Origin: an uncultured Eubacteriales bacterium
Lineage (GTDB): Bacteria; Bacillota; Clostridia; Oscillospirales; QAMX01
Assembly: GCA_905205975.1 (NCBI GenBank)
Contig: CAJLFQ010000010.1
Location: 1-46,996, forward strand
DNA: 46,996 bases
Direction: 5' to 3'
Below are positions 6,722-15,484 of the stretch, piece after piece. The first letter of the stretch is position 1. Each line of letters opens with the position of its first letter. Made by a program: the position numbers and the translations under genes. The notes under the pieces are model-generated. The model was not told the origin of the DNA. It was given only the letters and a program-made list of their open reading frames with translations, and did not search any database.

Positions 6722-9544
6722 TCAGCGCGCGGTTTCGGGCAGCAGTTTGACCGTCCGCAGGCCGTGGGGCGGCAGGGTCAGTTCGAGCTGTTTGCCGTTG
6801 AACGCCAGCGGCGCAAGGCCGGTTTCGTTCAGATTGCAGGTATATGCCGCCTTCGGCTTGACGCGGAAGGAGATGCGGCATTTGGTTTCCGTCGGTGCGG
6901 CGTTATAGACGCGCAGGACGATGCCGGAGCCGTCTTCCGCCGGTTTGACGGCCGAGAGACAGACGCCGTCGCCTTCGAGACGGCAGAGCGACCCGCTCAG
7001 CGGGAGCCGCTTTTCCGCAGACGGCTGTCCCAGCGGCACGCTGACCGACGGGCACGGATGCGCAAACTGCGTCGCCAGCCGGACGCACGCGTCATAGGTG
7101 GGTTCGGTGACCACGGCGACGCCGATGCGGATGTGGTGCATGCCGTATTCCGGCGTCGGATCCGGGTCGGTTGAACCGCGGATCAGCGCGACCGCCAGTT
7201 CCTCTTCGCCGTTGCGGAAGCCGTATTTTGAATCCGTCGTCAGCAGGACGGACGGGTTCGCCTCGTTTCTGCCTTCGTTTTTCGCCAGCGTGAAGCTGCG
7301 GCAGGGCACGTCGTGCGCCAGCGCGCCGCGTTCGATGACCGCCATCGGGATATCGTTGACGAACGACTTCGCATGATAGCCGAGCGGCACGGCAAACGCC
7401 AGCTGCGGGACGGATTCGCGCGTTCCGGCCTCGCGGAAATCGGCCTTGACCGCGTATTCCAGCACCGGGGAATGCGCCGCCAGCCGGACGGTCACTTCCA
7501 GCTTGGAGCCGCGGAAGGCCATCCGATAGAAGACGGTCTGTTCGACGGCGCCCTTATGGACGTTTTCGACGCGAACCGGTTCGGTTTCGTTCAGATCGAT
7601 TGCGCGCATGGTGCCGCCGACGCGCCAAGACGTCATGCCGTTGACCGTATCCTCGTCGATCAGACGGAAGAAGCAGGACCCCCGCGGGACGAGCGAACGG
7701 CGCGTGCGGAGGTCGGTCAGCGCCGTGCATTTCATTGTGCGCCGGTCGAACTCGGCGCGGATACAGTCATTTTCGAGGACGATCGACGCGTCGGAGAAGT
7801 CTTCAAGGCGGTCCGGCGCGTTCGGCGTAAAGCGAACGGGCGCCGGCGGCAGCTCTTCGACGATGAGCGTCGCATAGCCGAGCGCCGGGATGTCGGCGTC
7901 AACGGCGAGCCGCATGAAGCGGTGATCCCAGTACCAGGTGCCGGTTTCCATGACCTGCACCGGCAGACGGGTGCCGTCCGGGCAGCGGACGCTGACGCGT
8001 GCCGAATCGCCCGGCCAATCCCAAACGGTCAGCGTGACGGCGCCGCGCCAGGGGTACATCGTCGTATTGAACAGCGTGACCGCGCGCGTTTTGCCGCGGC
8101 CGCGGCTGGCGCCCGTCAGCACATAGTGCGCCGCTTCCGCAGAGCCGTACCCGGCGCCGCCGCCTTCGGAGGCGGACTGCCGGTCGTCATCGAACGGAAT
8201 CGACGACGTGTTGAGCTGTTCCGCAATCGTCTGCATGGCGCGGTTGGCGTTGATTTTGACGGCAGCCATGCTGCGCTGGAACATGCCCATCGCGTATTCC
8301 CGCGTTTCGGTGACGCCGCTGCCCGGCAGGATGTCGTGGAAATGGTTGAAGAGGATGTTCTGCCATGCCTTGTCAAACGATGCGGCCATCGATTCGCCGC
8401 CTGCCAGCTGCGCGGCTGCGGCGAGCAGCTCGGCGTCATACAGCCGGTCTTCGCCGAGGCGGTTCGCCATTTTGATGCGCGACTGCGACGTATAGCAGCC
8501 GGTAAACAGGAAGTTCTGTTCGCCGGTCAGCACTGGATAGTCGTTTTCAGGGATGTCAATGCGGCGGAAGAATTCGCCGAACGTGCCGAAGCGGATCTCC
8601 GGCATGACCGGCCACGACGCCATGTCGATCATCCGTTCCAGATCCCGCCGGGTCGGGCCGCCGCCGTGATCGCCGACGCCGTAGACCTTGAGCATGCAGT
8701 CCGTGCGGTAGAGCTTGCAGAAATCCGGCACGATGTCAGCCATGCGGGCGTGAATCTTGCCGTTGTACCAGACGGGCTCCCGATAGACAAGCACCTCGGC
8801 GCCGGAGAGCGAACGCCAGCGGTAGATGTTGTGGTCGCCGTTGCCGCGGCAGTGATAGTAGTAGCGGATGCCGCCTGCGGAACAGATTTCGGGGATGTTG
8901 GCGGAGTGGCCAAACGTATCCGGTTCAAAATCGATCGTCAGGTTTTCCGGCTTCACCGCGGGAATCAGGTTCGAGAGATAGCGCTTCGTCATCAGAATGT
9001 GCCGGGCGAGCGATTCGCCGGACGGCATATTCTTGTCCGGTTCGACCCATGTGGATGCCGTCACTTCCCAGCGGCCTTCTGCGACGCGCTTCCGGATGTC
9101 GTCGAGCATCCACGGAGCGTATTCCTCGATGATCTGATACGTCGAGGCCTGCGACTGTGCAAACGTAAAGCTGGGGTATTCTTCCATGAGGGTGAGCATG
9201 GTGCGGAACGTGTCCACGGTGACGGATGCCGTTTCGTGGAAGCCCCACTGCCAGTTCATATCGATGTGCGCGTGGCCGATGCACAAAAGCGTCAGTTTTT
9301 TGGCGGCTTCGGAGAGCGGGGAGAGCAGTTTTTCGGCGAACTGCGCCGCCGAATCCGTGATGACGCCGTCCGATTCCATCGACGCAAGCAGTACGTCGAG
9401 AACGTTTTCAATTTCGCGGCGGAAAGCGTCTTCCTGTGTGGCGGAAAGGCGGTCGGCATAGGCAAGCTGCGCCGCAATGCGGCCGCTCCAATACGTTTTA
9501 TCCTGCTGCGCCAGGACAGCGTTCAATTTTCCGAGATAATCCAA
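6722..9544 (-). CDS. Glycoside hydrolase family 38 alpha-mannosidase
   Basis: 940-aa zinc-dependent alpha-mannosidase. The N-terminal catalytic domain has the zinc motif HAHIDMNW (His91, Asp95), the nucleophile in FEPDTFGHSANIPE (Asp209), and HFHDILPGSG; the rest is the long beta-sandwich region of GH38 enzymes. No signal peptide is visible, so it probably trims mannosyl residues from imported oligosaccharides in the cytoplasm. The TTG at 9544 is chosen because AAAGGAGG sits seven bases upstream; a longer in-frame extension of about 110 residues is arginine/alanine-rich, overlaps the promoter region and has no family resemblance. A TATAAT element lies on the minus strand at 9641-9646. Confidence 0.93.
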   Translation of the reverse strand: MDYLGKLNAVLAQQDKTYWSGRIAAQLAYADRLSATQEDAFRREIENVLDVLLASMESDGVITDSAAQFAEKLLSPLSEAAKKLTLLCIGHAHIDMNWQWGFHETASVTVDTFRTMLTLMEEYPSFTFAQSQASTYQIIEEYAPWMLDDIRKRVAEGRWEVTASTWVEPDKNMPSGESLARHILMTKRYLSNLIPAVKPENLTIDFEPDTFGHSANIPEICSAGGIRYYYHCRGNGDHNIYRWRSLSGAEVLVYREPVWYNGKIHARMADIVPDFCKLYRTDCMLKVYGVGDHGGGPTRRDLERMIDMASWPVMPEIRFGTFGEFFRRIDIPENDYPVLTGEQNFLFTGCYTSQSRIKMANRLGEDRLYDAELLAAAAQLAGGESMAASFDKAWQNILFNHFHDILPGSGVTETREYAMGMFQRSMAAVKINANRAMQTIAEQLNTSSIPFDDDRQSASEGGGAGYGSAEAAHYVLTGASRGRGKTRAVTLFNTTMYPWRGAVTLTVWDWPGDSARVSVRCPDGTRLPVQVMETGTWYWDHRFMRLAVDADIPALGYATLIVEELPPAPVRFTPNAPDRLEDFSDASIVLENDCIRAEFDRRTMKCTALTDLRTRRSLVPRGSCFFRLIDEDTVNGMTSWRVGGTMRAIDLNETEPVRVENVHKGAVEQTVFYRMAFRGSKLEVTVRLAAHSPVLEYAVKADFREAGTRESVPQLAFAVPLGYHAKSFVNDIPMAVIERGALAHDVPCRSFTLAKNEGRNEANPSVLLTTDSKYGFRNGEEELAVALIRGSTDPDPTPEYGMHHIRIGVAVVTEPTYDACVRLATQFAHPCPSVSVPLGQPSAEKRLPLSGSLCRLEGDGVCLSAVKPAEDGSGIVLRVYNAAPTETKCRISFRVKPKAAYTCNLNETGLAPLAFNGKQLELTLPPHGLRTVKLLPETAR

Positions 9545-9690
9545 GGTGATTCCTCCTTTGGAGAGAGATTGGTTGGACGGGTCGCCGGAAGCGGCTGGAC
9601 GCGCCGGTTCTGCCCGGCGCGCGGCTCCTGCCGTCATGCGTATTATATCACACTCTGACCCGGAAAACCAGAACGGTTTGCAAATTCTGC

Positions 9691-9721
9691 AAAAAAACCG
9701 CCCCGGTCTCTCCGGGGCGGC
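9691..9721 (-). terminator. Terminator of the zinc-ribbon membrane protein gene
   Basis: On the minus strand CCGCCCCGG and its complement form a tight stem-loop followed by seven T residues, 36 bases after the gene's stop. Confidence 0.88.
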
Positions 9722-9756
9722 ATGTTTTCGGGGCGGTTCGTTTGCGCAGGCGCCGG

Positions 9757-10332
9757 TCAGCTGCGTTTGGCGCCGCAGTTTTTGCAGAAGCCGGCATCGA
9801 GCGGCATCTTGGCGCCGCAGTTTTTGCAGAACGCGGCCTGCGCCGGCTGCACCGGCTGCTGTACCGGCTGCTGCCACGGCTGCACCGGCATTCCTGCCGG
9901 TTTGGGCAGAGCCAGCGTCACGACGCAGAGCACGATTGTCAGCGCGGCTGCAATGATCAGAAGCACGAAGCCGGCGCCGGCGGTGTACAGTTCGCCCAGA
10001 TAGTCAATGCATTTGCCGACGGAAAACGCCGTGCCTGCGATGCTGGCAGCGCCGAAGAGCATCGTGCAGACCAGGATGCCGCGTTTGGCGAGCGCAATGA
10101 CGGCGAAGAGCAGCGCCAGAACAGCGCCTGCAAAGCCGATGACATACCAGCCGTTGTAGGGGAACTCGCCGTCCAGGGCGGCTTTCAGCGTATCAAAGCC
10201 GGAGACAGACGTCGTGCCGATCTGTTTGCCGAAGATATCGAGGCTGAACTTCAGGAACGGCATGAAATAGCAGCAGAGCGTGAAAATTGCCGCCGCAATC
10301 ACAGCGGCTGTCCAGATGCGTGTTTTTTTCAT
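9757..10332 (-). CDS. Small membrane protein with duplicated C-terminal zinc ribbon
   Basis: 191-aa protein of unknown role. It begins with a hydrophobic segment (MKKTRIWTAAVIAAAIFTLC), has about three further membrane segments, then a glutamine/proline-rich linker (PVQPWQQPVQQPVQPAQ) and two short zinc-binding modules, FCKNCGAKMPLD and FCKNCGAKRS. Each module contributes one CxxC pair, so together they can form a single zinc ribbon. The coding DNA of the two modules shares 23 identical bases (9767-9789 and 9809-9831), suggesting recent duplication. ATG at 10332 follows GGAGGG; a strong promoter lies just upstream. Such zinc-ribbon tails are common in Firmicute membrane proteins and do not indicate function. 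Confidence 0.75.
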   Translation of the reverse strand: MKKTRIWTAAVIAAAIFTLCCYFMPFLKFSLDIFGKQIGTTSVSGFDTLKAALDGEFPYNGWYVIGFAGAVLALLFAVIALAKRGILVCTMLFGAASIAGTAFSVGKCIDYLGELYTAGAGFVLLIIAAALTIVLCVVTLALPKPAGMPVQPWQQPVQQPVQPAQAAFCKNCGAKMPLDAGFCKNCGAKRS

Positions 10333-10377
10333 CAGTATCCCTCCAGATTTTCGGAAGCGTTTGTCCTTGCTCACTTT

Positions 10378-10406
10378 ATGATAGCACAGCGCGAAACGCT
10401 TGTCAA
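10378..10406 (-). promoter_or_regulatory. Promoter of the zinc-ribbon membrane protein gene
   Basis: Perfect TTGACA and TATCAT (five of six) on the minus strand are spaced by 17 bases, about 45 bases upstream of the ATG. Confidence 0.8.
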
Positions 10407-10447
10407 GAGGCAATCGGCTTTCCCGCGCGGCGTGCGTCAAACGGGTG

Positions 10448-10487
10448 AAAAAACCCCGGCGGACGCTTCAAGCGTCTGCCGGGGGTT
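10448..10487 (-). terminator. Terminator of the Gld-like ABC operon
   Basis: On the minus strand a 16-bp stem (AACCCCCGGCAGACGCT and its near-complement) is followed by a T run, starting about 27 bases after the last gene of the operon. Confidence 0.85.
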
Positions 10488-10513
10488 GGGATTTGCTGCG
10501 GTTCTTCGGCCTG

Positions 10514-11950
10514 TCAGCCGAGGGCTTCCGCCTGTTTGACGAGCGCTTCCACCGTCCGCACGGAGACGAGCATATCGCTGCGGTCCAGGAAGACCGCCCG
10601 GCAGAAGTTGGCGTCATGCGCGTAGAGGCGCAGCGTCAGATCGTTCTCCTGCGCGGCGCTGCGCACAAAACGGACGGTGAGCAGCGGCTGACCGCTGGGC
10701 GTTCCGTCGTCTGTCGCCTCGATTTTCATCGATGTGACCGCCTCAAACAGCCGTTCAAACGACGCGCCGTCCGTCATCAGGCCGTCCACCGTGTAGACAG
10801 CCGTTTCGCTGGATGTGGTCTGACCGTCTTCACCGGTGGATTCGACGGTTTTCACGGTGCGTTCCACGCGGACGGTTCTGCCGCCGGCGGTCAGCTCCAC
10901 CGCCTCGATATCGGCGAGCGCCACGGCGCAGACGTCGTTCGGCGCGAGATCCTCTTCAAAGTGCGCCCGGATGGCTTCAACGGCGGATTGTTCCGCCAGG
11001 AAGACCATCGCCGTCCCCGTCCATGTGACGTAGACGCCGTCTTCCGTCTCTTTGCCGATGAAGAGGGTAAACGTTTCTTCGGCCGGTTCTGCGGTTTCAT
11101 CCGCGCTGTACTTCAGATAGCGCAGGGTGCAGGCCATCTCCGCGCCGCCCGTCAGACCGTATGCGGCGCGGGCCGCTTCGTCGGGGTTGTGCGCGACGCA
11201 GACGCCGGGGTCAAACGCGGTGATATCGCTTGCCAGCACGGTGACTGCCGTCGAGCGGACGGGCTTCGGCGTGCCGCTCGTCTCGTCGAACCATTCATAC
11301 GCCGACGTATAGCACGTTTCGAGTCCACCCTTATGATAGGCGAGATCCATGCGCCGGTCGCCGTCTGCCAGCCCAACGTGAATGACGTTCGTGCTGCTGA
11401 TCTGCGGATAGGCATCGACGTTTGCAATGCTGTACAGTCCGCCCATGAAGAGCGGCGGCATCGTATCGGCGATCAGGTAGACGGTTTCGTCGCCGCCGCG
11501 CATGGCGTAAAACCCGCCGAGCGTCTTGTTTTCAATGCCGATCCGGTAGGTAACGGCGGTTCCGTCCGCCGTTTTTGCGGTGATGGTCAGCTGCGGATTC
11601 GTCAGACCGAACAGCGCCTTGTCGGCGTCCGTCGGGTCGATTGCCCGCAGGACGGAGACGGATTTCAGCGACGACGCCAGCGCATCGGCGGCATCCGTCT
11701 GCACAGGGAAGGTGCTGTCGTCCGTTTTCTGCCAGCCGTGGTCCTTCTTTTTCAGTTTGACGGTTTCGTTTTGATAGGTGTAGGTGATGTCGGCGACGTC
11801 GCCTTCAAACGTCAGGTTCTGTTTTGCCGGGGTGACGCCGTCGGACGCATCCGGGGTTTTCTCACCGGTCAGCGATGTGACCAGTACATAAGCCCCGGCG
11901 ATCACGCCGAGCGCCAGAACAGCCAGCAGCAGTTTGACCGGTTTTTTCAT
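10514..11950 (-). CDS. DUF4340 domain protein, membrane-anchored partner of a Gld-like ABC system
   Basis: 478-aa protein with one N-terminal membrane anchor (KPVKLLLAVLALGVIAGAYV) and a large extracytoplasmic region made of repeated beta-rich units such as TYRIGIENKTLGGFYAMRGG, typical of DUF4340. The function is unknown. In other bacteria DUF4340 genes sit beside GldG-type proteins and an ABC transporter, exactly as here. ATG at 11950 lies in a TGATG overlap with the upstream GldG-like gene and follows GAGGAGGAG. It is the last gene of a four-gene operon. Confidence 0.82.
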   Translation of the reverse strand: MKKPVKLLLAVLALGVIAGAYVLVTSLTGEKTPDASDGVTPAKQNLTFEGDVADITYTYQNETVKLKKKDHGWQKTDDSTFPVQTDAADALASSLKSVSVLRAIDPTDADKALFGLTNPQLTITAKTADGTAVTYRIGIENKTLGGFYAMRGGDETVYLIADTMPPLFMGGLYSIANVDAYPQISSTNVIHVGLADGDRRMDLAYHKGGLETCYTSAYEWFDETSGTPKPVRSTAVTVLASDITAFDPGVCVAHNPDEAARAAYGLTGGAEMACTLRYLKYSADETAEPAEETFTLFIGKETEDGVYVTWTGTAMVFLAEQSAVEAIRAHFEEDLAPNDVCAVALADIEAVELTAGGRTVRVERTVKTVESTGEDGQTTSSETAVYTVDGLMTDGASFERLFEAVTSMKIEATDDGTPSGQPLLTVRFVRSAAQENDLTLRLYAHDANFCRAVFLDRSDMLVSVRTVEALVKQAEALG

Positions 11951-13380
11951 CAGCGGCTCCTCCTCTTGAACCAGATCAACAGCCCGGCGCCAACCGCCAG
12001 CACCGGCAGGATGACCGTCAGCAGGATGGACCACAGGTGGCTCTCGGATTCGCTGACAACCAGCGGCTCGACGGCGAGGCTGACGGAGCGGACGGTCACG
12101 GCGTTCTGCTTTTCACAGCTGTAACCAAAGAGGTTCATGATGAAATCGGTGTTGCCGTAAACGGCGGTGCTGTCTTCAAACAGGGCGTCGGACGAGATCC
12201 AGATGAAGCTGCCGGTTTTGCCGCCGATCGTTTCAGTCGCAATGGCCGCCAGCAGGAAGGGGCCTTCCGCGTCGCCAGCCTCTTTGTCGCCGGACGTCAT
12301 GGTGTCCATGTTTTTCAGATATGCACCGTCGCTCGTCTTGAGCAGCGGCGTCACCGTCAGCGAGCTGCGGTAGGCGTCCAGCGTTTGGATGCCGTGCGCC
12401 GCCGGGACGATGACATAGCTCCCAGCCGAAATCAGCGGATCGGTGATCGCGTGGGATTCCAGCGTGGCGATCAGGTTGTAGCGGTAGGCGTAGGCGTTGG
12501 CATCCTGCTCAAAAACGACGCCTTCCACGGCTTTCATCCCGTAGGCCGCGCAGAGCGAGGCGAGATGCTCCGGCGCCGCCGCCGTATAGCTTGTATACAG
12601 GAGCACATGGCCGCCGTTTTCGATGTAGGTCTGGATTTTTTCGACCTCTTCGGCGGTCAGGTCTTTTTCCGGCGCGGCCAGCAGCAGCAGGTCGCAGTCC
12701 GCCGGAACCTCCGCTTCCGTCACGAGGCTCAGCGATTTGGACGCGATGTTTTCCTGTTCCAGGCGCGCCTGAAGGTTTGCGCCGAGCGTCGATTCGTTAT
12801 GGCCCGTCAGCATGTAAACAGTCGGCAGGACGTCGGTCGTGACGTAGTCCACGGCGTTGGTCACGACGTTTTCCGCGTCGAACACATCGGGCGACGGCAG
12901 CGAGCCGTAGTACATATAGTATTGATAGAGCTGTTCTTCGCTGTAGGAATAGGTGTAGATTTTGCCGGTGTCGATGACGCGGGCGCGCTTGGCGCTCTCG
13001 ACGACGAGGCTGTTTTCGGCCGGCGCTTCATCGGCATACTGTTCCATGAACGTCGGGTTCAGCGCCGGATCGACATAGCGGATGTGAATCCGGCTGTTGA
13101 GTGCGGCGTAGCGCGTCAGAAATTCGTCAAGCGTTTTGTCGGCGGCGTCCTTTTCCGCCCAGACGGAAATCGTCACGTCTTCGCTGACGCCTTCCGCGAT
13201 GGCGCGGGTCTGGTCGTCGAAGTCATAGAGCTTGACGGACGAGGTTTCCGGCTTCGTGATCGAGGACGGCAGCTTGCCGACGAGCAGGTTCAGCACGACG
13301 ACCGCCGCGATGACAATGGCCGACAGCGCGATGGAGTATCCGCCTGCGCGCAGGCTGCGCGTATTGCGATTCGTTTTCAT
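11950..13380 (-). CDS. GldG-like ABC-system auxiliary protein
   Basis: 476-aa protein with an N-terminal membrane segment (IALSAIVIAAVVVLNLL), a long extracytoplasmic part, and a C-terminal membrane helix (LLTVILPVLAVGAGLLIWF) ending in RRSR. The region TVYMLTGHNESTLGANL and VPADCDLLLLAAPEKDL resembles the GldG/intraflagellar-transport-like domain found with ABC transporters. In Bacteroidetes GldA-F-G are needed for gliding, but Firmicutes with this cassette do not glide, so its role here is unknown. ATG at 13380 lies in a TGATG overlap with the permease gene; a GTG nine bases upstream is possible. Confidence 0.83.
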   Translation of the reverse strand: MKTNRNTRSLRAGGYSIALSAIVIAAVVVLNLLVGKLPSSITKPETSSVKLYDFDDQTRAIAEGVSEDVTISVWAEKDAADKTLDEFLTRYAALNSRIHIRYVDPALNPTFMEQYADEAPAENSLVVESAKRARVIDTGKIYTYSYSEEQLYQYYMYYGSLPSPDVFDAENVVTNAVDYVTTDVLPTVYMLTGHNESTLGANLQARLEQENIASKSLSLVTEAEVPADCDLLLLAAPEKDLTAEEVEKIQTYIENGGHVLLYTSYTAAAPEHLASLCAAYGMKAVEGVVFEQDANAYAYRYNLIATLESHAITDPLISAGSYVIVPAAHGIQTLDAYRSSLTVTPLLKTSDGAYLKNMDTMTSGDKEAGDAEGPFLLAAIATETIGGKTGSFIWISSDALFEDSTAVYGNTDFIMNLFGYSCEKQNAVTVRSVSLAVEPLVVSESESHLWSILLTVILPVLAVGAGLLIWFKRRSR

Positions 13381-14249
13381 CAGTTCCACCGCCTTTTCTC
13401 AAGCGACTGTGCCGACAGGAAGCAGAAAAGCCCTGCGCCGGACAGGTAATAGAAGAGCGCCGTCATATCAAACAATCCGTTCTGCGTAAAGGCAGACAGC
13501 CGGTCGAATGCGGAGAAGACGCCCAGCACCGCCGAAACCGCCGACGTCAGCGCCGCGGGCTTCCAGAGATAGCAGGCGAGCAGCGCCGCTTCCAAACAGA
13601 CGCCTGCGGCAATGGCGGCCGTGTTGTTGGCGGTCGCACTGCGGACAAGCAGCGCAATCAGCGCCGCAACGACCGTGAACACGGCGACGGCGGCCAGCGC
13701 GCTGTCGCCCATCAGCGAACGGATGCCGTCCATGAAGTAGACGATGAGCAGCACCGCCAGACAGACGACGGCGGAGATGATCTGGCTCTCCGTCAGCGTG
13801 GAGATGAACATGCCGAGCGCGATGAGCATGGCGCCGAACAGGAAGAAGGCGAGCAGCGCGCCGTATGCTGCGGCGTAGTTGATCGTTCCGAACTGCGACA
13901 GAATCAGCGGATACAGGCACATGACGAGCACGGGGATGGCAAACACCGTGACCATGGCGAAAAACTTGCCGAGGACGATTTCGCCCATCGAAACGGGCGA
14001 CGTGAACAGCAGCTGGTCGGTTTTCTGGCGCGTCTCTTCCGCCATCGACCGCATCGTCAGCACGGGGATCGCCAGCAGGAAAATGAAGCTCACCGGCGAC
14101 AGAATATACTCCATGCCGGAATAATAGGCGCCTTTCAGGTTATACGCCGTCAGATAAATCCCGGCAAACAGGAGGACAAACGCGATGAAAATGCAGCCGG
14201 TCATGGAGGTGAACAGCTGTTTCAGTTCCTTTTTGTAGACCGTAGACAC
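13380..14249 (-). CDS. ABC-2 type permease (GldF-like)
   Basis: 289-aa integral membrane protein with about seven hydrophobic segments. It starts with the family pattern STVYKKELKQLFTSMTGCIF and contains SMAEETRQKTDQLLFTSPVS and GEIVLGKFFA, all typical of ABC-2 permeases that pair with a single ATPase. GTG at 14249 follows GGGGGAATAATCC. It starts three bases after the ATPase stop and overlaps the GldG-like gene, so all four genes are translationally coupled. The exported substrate is unknown. Confidence 0.88.
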   Translation of the reverse strand: MSTVYKKELKQLFTSMTGCIFIAFVLLFAGIYLTAYNLKGAYYSGMEYILSPVSFIFLLAIPVLTMRSMAEETRQKTDQLLFTSPVSMGEIVLGKFFAMVTVFAIPVLVMCLYPLILSQFGTINYAAAYGALLAFFLFGAMLIALGMFISTLTESQIISAVVCLAVLLIVYFMDGIRSLMGDSALAAVAVFTVVAALIALLVRSATANNTAAIAAGVCLEAALLACYLWKPAALTSAVSAVLGVFSAFDRLSAFTQNGLFDMTALFYYLSGAGLFCFLSAQSLEKRRWN

Positions 14250-14252
14250 GGA

Positions 14253-15314
14253 TTATTCCCCCTTTCCGCCGTCGGATGCAGCCGGTGCTTCATCCGATTC
14301 GGCCTCTTCGGCGGCCGGTTCATCCGGCGCTTCGGTTTCTTCGGCTTCTTCGGAGGCATCGTCTTCTTCGGTGGCGTTGTCGCCGGTCAGCTCCAGGAAG
14401 ACGTCTTCCAGCGAGGCGCGCGGGCAGCTCATCGCAAGCAGCGGCAGCTTCGCGGACGCCAGCCGGTAGAAAACGGGTTCCCTCAGGTCGGTTTCATCCG
14501 CCGTTTCGAGGCGGACGTCCACGGCGCCCGGTTCGGCTTCCGATGGCGACAGCGATACCGCAGCCTGCTCTCCAAACGGCGACAGCGCGCTGCGGACGGT
14601 TTCCGGATTGCCGCGGACAGTCAGCAGCAGCGTATTGCACGCGGAAAGGCGGCGGCTCAGGTTTTCCGGCGTGTCCGACGCGACCAGACGCCCGTGCGAC
14701 AGAATCAGCACGGTGTCGCACACGGCGCTGACTTCGGACAGGATGTGGCTGGAGAGGATCACCGTATGGCGTTCCCGCAGGGAGCGGATCAGTTCGCGCA
14801 TTTCGATGATCTGTTTCGGGTCAAGACCGACGGTCGGTTCGTCCAGAATCAGGATGTCCGGATATCCGATCATGGCCTGCGCCAGCCCGACGCGCTGGCG
14901 GTAGCCCTTGGACAGATGGCGGATCAGCCGCTCGGAAACGTCCTGGATGCCCGTCATCTCCATGATCTCCTCGATCTGGGTCCGGCGTTCCGCCTTGGGG
15001 ACGTTTTTCAGCCCGGCTGCAATGTTCAGGTATTCGCGCGGGGTCAGGTCGGTATACAGCGGCGGCAGCTCCGGCAGATAGCCGATGCAGCGTTTCGCCG
15101 CTTTCGGCTCCGTGAAGATGTCGTGCCCGTCGACCGTCACCTTGCCGGACGTCGCGGAAATGTACCCGGTGATGATGTTCATCGTCGTCGATTTCCCGGC
15201 GCCGTTCGGCCCCAGAAAGCCGTAGATCTGACCCTTTTCAACGGTGAAGCTCAGGTCGTCTACGGCGTTGACGCGGCCGTTGTACGTTTTGGTCAAGTGT
15301 TCCACTTCGATCAA
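14253..15314 (-). CDS. ABC transporter ATP-binding protein with acidic tail (GldA-like)
   Basis: 353-aa ATPase. Walker A is GPNGAGKST (35-43), the signature is LSKGYRQRVGLAQ (133-145) and Walker B is ILILDEP (153-159). It is longer than the usual 300-310 aa because of a tail of about 40 residues built almost only of Glu, Asp, Ala and Pro after residue 312. The tail is low complexity and of unknown use. TTG at 15314 is chosen because GGAGG lies 8-12 bases upstream. It is the first gene of the operon and would power the GldF-like permease. Confidence 0.9.
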   Translation of the reverse strand: MIEVEHLTKTYNGRVNAVDDLSFTVEKGQIYGFLGPNGAGKSTTMNIITGYISATSGKVTVDGHDIFTEPKAAKRCIGYLPELPPLYTDLTPREYLNIAAGLKNVPKAERRTQIEEIMEMTGIQDVSERLIRHLSKGYRQRVGLAQAMIGYPDILILDEPTVGLDPKQIIEMRELIRSLRERHTVILSSHILSEVSAVCDTVLILSHGRLVASDTPENLSRRLSACNTLLLTVRGNPETVRSALSPFGEQAAVSLSPSEAEPGAVDVRLETADETDLREPVFYRLASAKLPLLAMSCPRASLEDVFLELTGDNATEEDDASEEAEETEAPDEPAAEEAESDEAPAASDGGKGE

Positions 15315-15365
15315 AAGAAGGACCTCCAGACAGCATAAAATTTCAGAAGACGCAGAAAAGCCCGC

Positions 15366-15397
15366 TTTGGGCGCCGCTTGGCAAAACGGCGCCCAAA
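15366..15397 (-). terminator. Probable terminator downstream of the LtaS-like gene
   Basis: An 11-bp perfect stem (TTTGGGCGCCG and complement, 10-base loop) lies 88 bases after the LtaS-like stop. The T run beyond it on the minus strand is short and interrupted. Confidence 0.5.
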
Positions 15398-15484
15398 AAG
15401 TGCGGATGTGATACTGTTATCTTACCGCTTTCCGGCGCTGTGCGGGTGTCGGCGCCGTAAAACGTCTGTAAACGAATTGTGTCG

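Noticed and set aside
7313..9658. Plus-strand open frame of about 780 codons over the alpha-mannosidase gene
   Set aside because: It is antisense to a clear GH38 enzyme and is dominated by Arg, Ala, Asp and Val, as expected of a shadow frame.
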